Shown piece by piece: positions 55,230 through 64,000 of a stretch of 64,000 bases of DNA. The position numbers were made by a program, and so were the translations under genes. The notes beneath the pieces are model-generated. The model was not told where the DNA came from. It made no database searches and saw nothing but the letters and a program-made list of their open reading frames with translations. The stretch comes from Ceratothoa steindachneri. Lineage: Eukaryota; Arthropoda; Malacostraca; Isopoda; Cymothoidae. Position 1 is the stretch's first letter. Each line of letters starts with the position of its first letter. The stretch covers positions 133,703,968 to 133,767,967 of the forward strand of contig OZ018328.1 of the NCBI GenBank assembly GCA_963969495.1, written 5' to 3'.

Positions 55230-55920
55230 TTCCCTAATAGGTACTTGGATTGGGCTTTGTTGATATAGTGATGATTAAGGCTTCGTGGTCGCTGGGTATC
55301 ACGGGTCCAGTGGCAATATGATAGTTAAAGGGAAACTTTGGGCTCGTTAGAACAATGTCGGGCTTAGTTGCACCTCTGGGTGAGTAATATGTCGGGAACT
55401 CTGGTCCAATGCGTACAGCTACGTTACGTTCTAGATTTCGTCCCGCCGCGTTGATGCTGGTGTACTCAGCAGCCCTACACTTAGCGTTAAGGTTGCTTGC
55501 GAACAACACAGTTTTTTATGGGCAAACAGTTGTAGGAAGTTATGAATGGGAACGTACCCTCTTCTTGGGGGCTGGTCCCCAGTAGCTATAGTTAGGGGCC
55601 CTATGGTAGTTCGGACCTCTATCGCTACGTATGATTCGTCTAGTTGTGGGAGAACTTTGTGCATGAGTCCTTTACGGATTGCAATCGCTACCCCGTCGAA
55701 GGCCTCATCTGTGTGGCTCGTTGAGTAAACTTGGTACCTGAATATTTTAATTTCTTTGTGCTTAGTATCAATTCAGTGTTCGAAAATTAAAATGATGTCT
55801 GAATCAAGGTTCTGAATTATGTTTCCATATTCGGAACTTTTCCTTGTCCAGCCATTGACGTTCATGTACATTAGTTTTAGTGTTTTACTATTTGTGTCCA
55901 TTATGTAGAGAGTTTCTTCT
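55230..55920 (-). pseudogene. LINE apurinic-like endonuclease (ORF2 N-terminal part)
   Basis: APE-type endonuclease nicks target DNA to prime reverse transcription. Readable pieces, minus strand: MYMNVNGWTRKSSEYGNIIQ (start of ORF2), STSHTDEAFDGVAIAIRKGL, ESYVAIEVRTTIGPLTIATG, then in the next frame SNLNAKCRAAEYTSINAAGR, PEFPTYYSPRGATKPDIVLT and VIPSDHEALIITI, where SDH is the catalytic histidine block. Frameshifts near 55480 and at least one stop after FEH divide it. The section 54492-55230 between endonuclease and RT is present but broken. Confidence 0.85.
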
Positions 55921-55930
55921 GTAGAAGTTG

Positions 55931-57560
55931 TTACTTTGTTTTATTCTGGTTGTACTTTTTCCTTAATCTTCTCTTCTGTCTTGTTTTGATCCTGAGGCCT
56001 GGTGAGGGGGGGGGGGTTCTGCATTTTCCGTTACGTTTCTTGTTAAATTCACTCTGGGAGATATTGTTAAATATCTTTAGAGTGTATTTTATTTTTCCTT
56101 GAAATAGGGCCTCTTCGACCTGGTTCTCTGTCATTTGATCCTCGTATTGTCATTCGATTCTATCGTTTATGATTCGCACGGTGATGGCCTAGACGTGGTG
56201 TTCCTTGGGGTATTGTGTTTTTCCTGTAGCAAAGAGTCTGAGATTAATCCTTTTAGCGCTAATTTGGTGCTTTTTCCTCGGGGAAGAAGTTGGGGATCTT
56301 TTTCTCTGTTGGCTGTTTGACCTTCTTTGCTCTCTGGTTGTGCGTTCTGAGATTTTTTCTTTTATTTATTCCTATTCAGTTTCAGTTACCATCTCCTCTT
56401 CAGTATTCTCTTGTTTTCCTTGGTTCTTGTCTGATACCGCTTTATTTCTGGCTTCCTGTGCAGCAATCCTTGGATCCCTGCAGTTGGAGGCGTTATTTCT
56501 TGTTGGAGTAGGTACTTGATCATGTGTAGGTTTTACTAGCTTCATTTTTAGAACTTCTTCTGATGGAGAGTTGTCGGGGAACCACATTTGTGGCATTCCG
56601 TTATTCTCCAGCATCATATTTATTTCTTTCTTGAAAGTTCCGGGCCTAGAAAGGTTCGCAATATGGGCGTAATATATACATGCCATTATTTGCGTCAAAT
56701 TCTTATTTTCTACATGTAGAACTGTATTTTCCTTTACTGGTTCAACTCTGGATGTTTTTACTACCTGGGCGTACGAAATGTTCTTCTTTTGTTCTTCTTC
56801 CTGTCTTTTTACCTCTTTCTTCTTCTTTATTAAGTTTTTCTTAAATGGGCAAATCATTGCGAGGGTGCGATGGTCGCCGTCACAATTTAGGCACCTTTTA
56901 CCCTCGCTATTGCAGCTCCTCCAGTTGTGGTTATCTGCACTGCATTCAGAACATTTCTCTGATTCTTGTGTGCAGGCTCTTGTGGGGTGTTCGTCCATAC
57001 GGTAGCATTTGAAACAAATTTGAATTTCTGTGAATTCTTCTCTCTCAATTTGATCGGGAGTGAATCTCACGTTGAAAGTCAACAGTCCTGTTTCCGTCAC
57101 TTTTTGGGCCATACCTGTATCGCTAAAAACTACTTTAAACACATGAGTATATTCTTTAAATTTAATGACTTCAACGACTGTTGCCCAGCTGTGGTTTGTT
57201 TCAATTTCCGTTTTTAGCTCTTTAGTGTTGTGCGACTCGACCATGGATCTAGACGCCTACATATTACGCTTCTATGGGTCTGTATTTGGGGGGGGGGTTC
57301 TGGGGGCTAGTCCGATGCCTTTTAGCACGTCTACTGACTTTTGTGCCGTCAAAGTTTCTACATCCTTCTCATTTTGACAGATTGCTGTGTAGCCTTGGGG
57401 ATTCTCGATAAGTCTGACCGAGCAATATTGATTTATAGTGTATTGCTGCAAAAACTGTTCCTCTGTCGGGCTTATCCCTAGGTAGGGGCGTGGAGCGGGA
57501 TCCTTGTTGTTTCTCGCATGTTTGTAGTGGGTTTTAGTGTACCATGAGACCCATACTATT
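55931..57560 (-). pseudogene. LINE ORF1, zinc-knuckle RNA-binding protein
   Basis: Nucleic-acid chaperone partner of ORF2. Upstream part: NNKDPAPRPYLGISPTEEQF, GYTAICQNEKDVETLTAQKS, then a shift in a C-run near 57290. The 290-codon frame 57244-56372 holds FKVVFSDTGMAQKVTETGLL and three CCHC-type knuckles in a row: CFKCYRMDEHPTRAC, CSECSADNHNWRSC and CLNCDGDHRTLAMIC. A basic coil follows (KKNLIKKKKEVKRQEEEQKK), then a linker with SRPGTFKKEINMMLENNG. Another frame carries the tail MTENQVEEALFQGKIKYTLK at 56134. Three knuckles in ORF1 fit Jockey/I-group elements. Confidence 0.85.
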
Positions 57561-57599
57561 GTATTAATAGAGGGTACTGGGAGGGGAGGGGGACATTAT

Positions 57600-58430
57600 G
57601 TCTTACCTAACTGTATATAAATGTATTTGTTTGTAATTTTATTTAAGGCCTAATTGGATAGAGTGGAGGTAGGAAAAGATATAAGATAAAGAGAATTTTA
57701 TAAGTCCTTGTCCACGTACCTTTCTTCAGAGTTTTCTTCTTTGTTAAGTAAAGATCACTTTTGATACTCCTTCTGATTGTTCACTTGCACTTAAGTCTCC
57801 GGTGGAAAGTTCATCCACAAAAATAAATCACTTGTTTCTTCAATTTGTTTGTTGGAGCATTGTTTTTAAGGTTAAATGAGATTTTTTCTTGAGAAGAATA
57901 AACGTGAGGTTTACTAAGTTGATCACTGAGTTTGGGGCAATTGGTCCCACTTTAAGATTAACTACACCAGACGAACAATGTTTGTTAAAAATTATTTAAC
58001 GTGTTCACTGATCATAGCACTTCCGTAGTTTGGCGAGTATGTGGGCACTTGGCTAACATGAATTATTCATTTTTGCATTTTGAAGTTTAATTACCGTATT
58101 AGGCAATGCCGCATTAATTTGCTTTTACACTTTTGTCACTTCGGTTTATTCACTCCGAATTCTCGTTGAAGTCAATAAAAGTTTAAGGAACAATTAATAC
58201 TTCTATGTGTTAGAAGGTAAAGCACTGTATGTATCCGTTTGAAATCCTTCTTTATTGATTCTTCAAGATCCACGAGAGTAGAATTCCACAGGCGTATAAG
58301 GCAGTCGGATCCATCCTAGAGAGTGAAGGTGGATTTAACAAGGGGCTAGTATTTATAGGTTACAGTGAAGCTTGGTTTGTTTAAAAAAAAAACAACCAAC
58401 TATCAAACTGTAGTTAAAATTAGTTAATTA
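57600..58430. other. Spacer between LINE 5' end and Penelope-like fragment
   Basis: No gene recognised; part (58200-58430) is probably the 3' flank of the Penelope-like element on the minus strand. Confidence 0.35.
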
Positions 58431-58636
58431 ATAAAGATATTGCACTTAAATCTTGATTGAGTGTAGGTTTGTAGTGTTTGATATATAAAGATTCGAGGGT
58501 TCTTAGGCAATGATGGTTGTTGTTAAAGGCAATTACTTGAAAATTATCAATAGAAATGTCAGTTTTACATCTTATGGTGTGTTCCCTAATAGAAGACGTT
58601 TCCTTTTTATTAAAGATTTTGCTTGTGCGCCAAATA
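58430..58636 (-). pseudogene. Penelope-like element, GIY-YIG endonuclease C-terminal fragment
   Basis: Minus-strand reading TRSIFNKKETSSIREHTIRC, KTDISIDNFQVIAFNNNHHC, LRTLESLYIKHYKPTLNQDL. The pattern (I-EH----, D-F-I, LRI-ES--I---KP-LN) is typical of the C-terminal GIY-YIG-associated end of Penelope-like retroelement proteins. The RT domain is not present; the upstream side stops at a (TA)n(GA)n array. Short but in one frame. Confidence 0.6.
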
Positions 58637-58639
58637 ATC

Positions 58640-58642
<3 letters not shown>

Positions 58643-58731
<89 letters not shown>
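58643..58731. repeat. Compound (TA)n(GA)n microsatellite
   Basis: About 52 bp TA then about 37 bp GA. It lies exactly where the 3' end of the minus-strand CR1-like LINE meets the Penelope-like fragment. Confidence 0.97.
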
Positions 58732-58734
<3 letters not shown>

Positions 58735-58799
58735 ACAAGGAGATACAAGGATGAAAAATACCCTAGAAGACCTTAAAGGCTTAATTCAGTGAGGGTACC

Positions 58800-59415
58800 T
58801 TTGGACTAGACATCGAGCAGGCACAGTTCTGCTCAAAGGCTTACGTGCCTAAACGGCCACTTTTCAGGACTTTGTCCAGTCTTGACTTGAACTGATCAAC
58901 AGAATTGCTGTTGACAATTTCCACTGGAAGTGCGTTCCAGCTACCACAGATGCTGTATGTCAAAAATTTCCCACACAGATCTCGGTGATAACGCTTCAGC
59001 TCAAGTCTGTAGCCGTAATTTCTCGTTCTGCCCTCACTAAGTTGGAAGACATCAGTGTAGTGTCATTGTCGAAGCCTCGAAGTATTTTAAACAATTCGAT
59101 AAGCTGACCACGCAGTCTCCGTGTCTCCAACGAGAACAGATCTAGTTCCTTAATCTATCATCGTAACTTTTGTGTCTAATAGAGGGAATCAGTTTGATTG
59201 CCCTGGCTTGCACACGTTCCAATCTCGCGATGTCCTTTCGAAACGAAGGACTCCCAAATTGTACGGCATACTCCAAGAGCGGTAGGACAAGTGAATTGTA
59301 CAAACAAAGTACAAACCAAGATCTTTTCCATGATTTTACCGACTATTGAGGTTAAGCTAATAGGTTGGTAATTCGACAGCTGGCTAGGGTCTCCTTTCTT
59401 GAAGATAGGAGCCAC
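58800..59415 (-). pseudogene. CR1-like RT, catalytic core deleted
   Basis: Starts with the RT finger motif MAPIFKKGDPSQLSNYQPIS, LTSIVGKIMEKIL. Immediately afterwards, in a shifted frame, comes the C-terminal region YNSLVLPLLEYAVQF, RKDIARLERVQARAIKLI, then ITELFKILRGFDND and FKSRLDKVLKSG toward 58870. Palm motifs A, B and C (KAFD, PQGS, YADD) are absent, so several hundred bp were deleted. GTTTGTAC occurs twice within a few bases at the junction (about 59299-59318), consistent with a microhomology-mediated deletion. Confidence 0.85.
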
Positions 59416-59557
59416 CTACGTCTCAGGCCAGTCATTGGGGAACGCATCCGGTCCGGATTGACATGTTAGAGATTGTGCTTAGATGTCGTGATTCTTCATC
59501 GCGCAGTTCTTTCAACACTTTAGGTAGAAACCTGTCCGTCAGGGAACTTATTCATCT

Positions 59558-60950
59558 TTAGATCAGTGATCTATTTTCTATTTCTCCTTGGGTGAAGTCC
59601 ATTTCCTCCAGCTTTTTCCCCAAATAAGAATCCGTAGCCTGGAAGACGGGACCACATTTTTCAGTTAATACTGAAGAGAAGTAGTCATTGAGGAGGTTAG
59701 CATCTTCTGCATCTGAGTTATTTAGTGCCCCCTCCTCATTCACTAAAGAGCCAATCGTGCGATGGATTGGTTCACGTCTATTTACATAACCAAAGAACTC
59801 ATTGGTATTCTCCTTGCAGAGTCTCGCCACTCGGAGCTCCTCGGCACGCCTTGCCGCCCTTATGCTGGACTTCACCCTCCTAGCTAGTCTACGGTACTCG
59901 TGAAAGTCTCCAGAAATCTTTAACTGCCGGTACACCGTTCTCTTGTCCCTCAGCAATTGACCGATTTCTCGATTAAACCACTTTGGTTGAACAGAAGCCC
60001 GACAAAGGCTTTTAAAAGGGATTAAACGTGATTGAAGACTCATGAAAGTAGTTTTGAATCTTTTCCACGAATCTTTAACATTCACCCACACTTCTAGCCT
60101 CGCATCAGTCAAGCCAGCACGAAAACCTGCAGAGTCTGCTCTTCTCAAATCAAGTTTCCACGATTTACTAGTCGCAGACTCTACCTTGGGGACCTTGACT
60201 ATTAATCTGACTAGTCAGTGATCATTGCCACCGAGCTCTTCGCCTACAGAGAGATACTCAACGATGTCATCCTCAGAGGTGAAAACCAAGTCGAGGGTAT
60301 TATTGCATCTCGTCGGCTCTCTCACTCATTGAGTTAGGAACTCGTTGTTCGCGAGCTCCAGGAGTAGTGCGTTCTCACCACAGGTTTATCTCGTTTCTCA
60401 GTCAACTTGGGTGTTGAAATCACCCATGGCGATACACACTCTGTCTTGTACAAGTTCACCCAGCAGCCGGTACAAATCCTTGTCCTTTTCAACGAGTTGG
60501 GTAGAGGTCTGTAAAGCACCAGGGTCCTGTATTTACCAGAACTTATGTCTAGGTCAACACCTAGTAGCTCGTGGTCGGATCCAATATTGCAGTTCGTCGA
60601 TTTGAGCCTATCCTTGACATACAACATTATACCGCCACCCTCTCTGGTTACCGGGAATCGTGAATTCACCTTCAAAATCTCGGTTTGAGGTTTTTACCCA
60701 CGACTCCGTTATGGCTACCATTTCAGGTTCTTCCGTCACAACGAGGCCACGATGTTCAAGAAACTTGTTCCTGATCGACCTCGCATTAAACAGAAGAACT
60801 TTCAGGGAGTCCCCGAATGTAGGACTTCCTACTCTCTTCCGTTTCCTGGCTTATTTATTGGTTTGGTGGCTTCCCTCATTGCGACCTCCAAGAAGGTTGT
60901 TCCAGGAGTGACACAGGCGTACGTCCGTCTTCATTATGGGCCTGACACTT
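59558..60950 (-). pseudogene. CR1-like ORF2 endonuclease and linker
   Basis: Readable from about 60945: LLFNARSIRNKFLEHRGLVV, EMVAITESWVKTSNRDFEGE, then VTREGGGIMLYVKDRLKSTN, LVLYRPLP, VCIAMGDFNTQVD, NNTLDLVFTSEDDIVEYLSV and EELGGNDH (the catalytic SDH/GDH block). The linker frame 60148-59558 is open for 196 codons: WVNVKDSWKRFKTTFMSLQS, VQPKWFNREIGQLLRDKRTV, FGYVNRREPIHRTIGSLVNE, LNDYFSSVLTEKCGP. A few stops and frameshifts only. The endonuclease nicks target DNA before reverse transcription. Confidence 0.9.
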
Positions 60951-60978
60951 CTTAGGGTCCGTTCCACGAAATCTTGTA

Positions 60979-62004
60979 TCATGTTACAGAGTAAAGCCTT
61001 TCCTTTAAAGGAAAGAAGTACTCCATCCTTTTGGTAGAGATAGTTTCTACCATAGAATCTGCGGTAAGGGTCCACAAAAAAAACCCACTCCGCCGCACAC
61101 AAATCTCCCAGGCATCGATTAAGGAAGACGTTCCTCGAGTGAGCATCTCGACCACTACACCTCTGCTTGTTTTCAACCTACAGTCGTCCACAGCACCCAT
61201 GACTGTGTTAAGAATCTTTTCTGAGGGGCCTATCCTTCCTCCTCTGAGGTAGAGGTCGTTGCCACTTACCATTAGGACAAAGACTGATTGAGAGTCTCCA
61301 ATAAGGTTGACCTCCGCACATTTGTCTGCACTCTTTTCTTTCGCGAGAGACTTATCTCTTTTCTCTTTCGTCTCCGCATTTCCCTTGTTTTTCTTCTTTT
61401 TCTTCTTCTTCCCTTTTTTTATCTTCATTTGTCTTTTCTGCTGTTTTTCTTCTCTCTTCTTCTCTTTCCACTATCCCTTGCCCACCAGTAACGCTGGAAT
61501 CCTCTACACTGGGGTAGGGTGCATTAAGGTCGTTGTTCTTCTTTTTTTCTTTTTCTCTCTCTTCTTAATTTCTTCGCTTGGCTGAAGTGGCACTGCCAAT
61601 GCAGTTTCAGCTTCTTGAGTTGGAGTCTCATTGGCGGAACCACCCAAGTCAGTGGGAGTTTCGTCTCAAGCTTAAGATGACTGGGCCTCTAGCTTACAAG
61701 CTAGCTCTTGGATTCTCTCCTCGAGACGCCGAATCTGAAACGCGTGCTCCGTTTCTAGGGTCTGTAGTTTAGTTTCCAGTGCCCTAGATTTTTCCTGAGA
61801 GGTTGTGAAGAGATCTTTGAGTTTATTGCAGTATGCCACTGCTTCTTGGGCCTCTTCTTCAAGGATGCAGTCGGTAAATATACTTCCTGGGTGGCATTTT
61901 GAAAAACATCTCTCCGGGAAGTCCACGCACCACTCGTCCTTCTGACATATCGCACATGTGTATTTGAGTTCAGCTGGACCTTTTTTCCCTGTCATTTTGA
62001 ACAC
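60979..62004 (-). pseudogene. CR1-like ORF1 with PHD-like and esterase domains
   Basis: The first frame (62004-61672) has a Cys/His cluster YTCAICQKDEWCVDFPERCF and SKCHPGSIFTDC, PHD-finger-like, followed by a coiled coil (SRALETKLQTLETEHAFQIR, RLEERIQELACKLE). After a frameshift and a lysine-rich stretch, frame 61428-60979 carries an SGNH-esterase-like domain: VNLIGDSQSVFV (GDS with nucleophile Ser), MVSGNDLYLRGG (block with Asn), GVVVEMLTRGTSSLIDAWEI. PHD and esterase domains in ORF1 are established features of CR1-group LINEs. The tail of the esterase (Asp-His block) was not identified. Confidence 0.82.
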
Positions 62005-62960
62005 TTTCTCTCTCTCAAAACTTTGCGACCAATCACTAGTAAGAAAAGGAGGTTGATGAGTTCTCCCTACGTGAGTCGCTCTCGCCTATTGATCGGAGAC
62101 GTTTCGAAGTCTTTCAGAAGGCATGCTCCATGTGCTGCTGTTCGTCCGACCGAGTCGTCAAACCTGGGCATGCCGTGGCTCCCAACCAAGCAGCACTGAC
62201 CGTCTCCGAAGGGGCCATCGATTTCTCACCAGATGAACAACGGAGCACGCCCCGTACTGAACTCCTACTAGTTCCCTTCATGACGGCCAGGATCTCGGAG
62301 TAGCGTTCACTGGATATCCCGCCACATCAAGGAACTCGACCCAAGGCTTTTTATTGGCCTAGCAACCAGCCTGGGAACAAAGGGCCGTCACCTCGGACTG
62401 ATACTACCAGAGGCACCCGTCAACGGTCACTGGGAATGGTCATTAACTACACGCCAAAGAAGGGGTTAACGGGGCACTACCCTCATCCCATTCATCGTGC
62501 CCCAACGCCTAGGACACCTCTAGTCCTAGTCTCTCGCAACCAGTGAGCGTGGATTGGCGTTGTTTATAGAGGTTCCAAAGCCTCTCTTCTGACGCATGAG
62601 GTAGCTTCCATGTCCTTATATGTAGAAAGAGGGGAAAAAGAGTAAGAATGACACGATAGGAGTAGGGTTTTTGTTTTTGTTTTTTCTTTTTGTATAATAA
62701 GTGGAAGAGATAGGATAAAAGTGAAAAAGGAGAAGGATAGAGTAGAAAAAGGAAGAACGCACTTAGTTTGGAACCTCGTTTCCGACCAAATCAACAAGGG
62801 AAGCCCTACCAGAGGTACCCAGAAGAGAGGTACCCCCGCCGACATAGCTCAAAAAGTCAAAAGGTACACACAAGTTCTCTTCCCGTGACAAGGGGGCGTC
62901 ACCTCTCCCTCTACTTTCTCGAGAGAGAAAAGTATAGAGAGCCCTGAAATGGATGTAGCA
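62005..62960 (-). promoter_or_regulatory. GC-rich 5' UTR / likely internal promoter region of the CR1-like LINE
   Basis: Directly upstream of ORF1 and clearly GC-richer (62050-62560) than surrounding DNA, with no coding frame. LINE 5' UTRs carry internal promoters; here that role is inferred from position only. The 5' boundary is not sharp. Confidence 0.45.
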
Positions 62961-64000
62961 CAAATATCGCCGGTTGTTGCAAATGGAAAGTGATAATAAA
63001 TATCTGCCTTGTTCCTTTATTTATTGTTTTATATTTTGGTGTCTTGATTTGCGAAACGTGTTGAGGTCTCGATTGGGAATGTCAGCTCGAGACAACTGGC
63101 TGATGAATTTAATAGGCGACAGTGCAAGCGTGACTTCGATACATTCACTGTCTAGATAGACTTAAAATATTGGGGAATAGAATTGCTCCAAACAGGGTGT
63201 GTAATAGAACTTATTTACTCGACTCGTGTCTCTTGTAGAGATGAACTCCTTTTTCAGGACTGATTTGATGTAAGTTACGAACACTACCCGTTTCTATTTT
63301 ACAATTATTGCTTCCGTCTCCCTGAAATATGCTGAAGATGTTTCGCTCTATTCTTTCAAACCTTATAAATACCCCAAATGAAATATAATAATTTACCTCT
63401 GTATTAGATCTCTATTGTCTTTCGTCCTTATTATTAGCAATCATTTACCTACGAACCTGCTTATTCATATCAACGCTGATTTTATTTAACGTTACTTCTA
63501 CGCCGACGAAAATAGTTGTTTTTAATTTGGGACTTATATAGAAGGTAAGAAACAATCAGGGCGAAAAAATATTAGCTGTTTAAGCTAATCCATTCACTTT
63601 GAGGCTATTTCCATTAATAGCTGCATACCACGCTCTAATATATCAAACATATCTGCATTCCTTTGCAGGATACAGAAGTGTTAAAAAATGTGTAAACGTA
63701 TAGTATGAAAGATAAATTAATAAAAAATTTATCTCGTGTATGGCAGAGAGTGAAGTGGTGGTAATTAAAACTTCCTATTCTGTAACAATCAAAATTACGT
63801 ATAAGTGATAGGTCACAAAATGTGCACAAATAAAGCTGAGCTAAAACCCAATCCACAAAATACCATCCAAGAAACAGGTTTTTACGGAGAAGTGGCTCTG
63901 GGAACGCACAAACGAACAAAAGTGCATTATGGTTGAAACAACAAAAGCTTATCTACTTATTTATTTTATTTCGTTCATCGTATATTACAATTCTTTATCT
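62961..64000. other. AT-rich spacer, no recognisable gene
   Basis: A 94-codon minus-strand frame (63635-63919) has no familiar domain. No repeat or RNA gene was identified. Confidence 0.4.

Larger units (their letters stand above)
53044..57600 (-). mobile_element. Jockey/I-like LINE, near full length
   Basis: About 4.5 kb on the minus strand with ORF1 (zinc-knuckle protein), APE endonuclease, reverse transcriptase and a 3' UTR with AAAGGCTTGAAAGCT, ending in T-rich plus-strand sequence (its A-rich tail) beside a (TA)n array. It is the best copy of the family seen at 1-2.4, 30.4, 33-35.9 and 48.6 kb. The exact 5' end is uncertain. Confidence 0.88.
58732..62960 (-). mobile_element. CR1-like LINE with internal RT deletion
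   Basis: About 4.2 kb on the minus strand: GC-rich 5' region (62005-62960), ORF1 (PHD-like plus esterase), ORF2 endonuclease and linker, only the first and last parts of RT, and a 3' end reaching the (GA)n(TA)n array. Domain content is typical of the CR1 group, common in arthropods and vertebrates. Coding regions are GC-richer than the surroundings. Confidence 0.88.

Noticed and set aside
56205..56519. Plus-strand open frames opposite LINE ORF1 (also 56778-57005 and 56966-57217)
   Set aside because: Shadow frames of the minus-strand zinc-knuckle ORF1.
61288..61585. Plus-strand F/L-rich frames near 61.3-61.6 kb
   Set aside because: They are antisense to the lysine-rich stretch of the CR1-like ORF1.

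Overview
The window is AT-rich eukaryotic, repeat-dominated DNA. There are no bacterial operons, ribosome binding sites or CRISPR arrays, and no intact host gene can be shown. Almost every recognisable protein segment belongs to a transposable element. The mix is many Tc1/mariner relatives, a Jockey/I-like LINE present in several copies, a CR1-like LINE, a Penelope-like remnant, one Ty3/gypsy-like LTR element and many (TA)n arrays. This suits an arthropod, possibly a crustacean such as a copepod, but the taxonomic guess is weak.

Layout. 1-2.75 kb: 3' part of a Jockey/I-like LINE, a second copy's ORF1, then a mariner-like transposase fragment. 4.1-8.3 kb: DDE transposase fragment, a complete Tc1-like element (4856-5999) and a complete element with a DUF4817-type helix-turn-helix (6967-8267), both with TA target duplications. 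9.1-10.9 kb: 39-bp minisatellite in two tracts. 11-12.9 kb: strand-asymmetric C-rich, G-poor DNA. 13-14.6 kb: mariner fragment and a SINE-like dispersed repeat. 16.3-24.0 kb: an LTR retrotransposon on the minus strand, LTR to LTR, with integrase placed before reverse transcriptase. 24.1-25.0 and 31.8-32.7 kb: a non-autonomous repeat family with varying numbers of a ~127-bp internal repeat. 26.3 kb: second copy of the SINE-like repeat. 29.8-36 kb: Tc1 remnant and two decayed LINE copies, one with a long palindrome. 36.9-46.9 kb: mariner and Tc1 elements. 47.1-48.2 kb: inverted repeat plus a candidate non-transposon gene fragment with a tandem exon-like duplication. 49.2-53 kb: Tc1-like element inside a (TA)n array, then a DUF4817-type element with a nearly intact transposase. 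53-57.6 kb: nearly full-length Jockey/I-like LINE (minus). 58.4-62.6 kb: Penelope-like fragment, then a CR1-like LINE (minus) with PHD and esterase ORF1 domains but no reverse transcriptase core.

The elements form a nested mosaic. DNA transposons use TA targets, sometimes inside (TA)n arrays, LINE pieces abut transposase pieces, and every coding region carries stops, frameshifts or deletions. The most notable item is the LTR element with pol order protease-integrase-RT-RNase H, an order known from Gmr1-like gypsy elements and from copia, with gypsy-type domain sequences. The second is the foldback family with internal tandem repeats near 24 and 32 kb.
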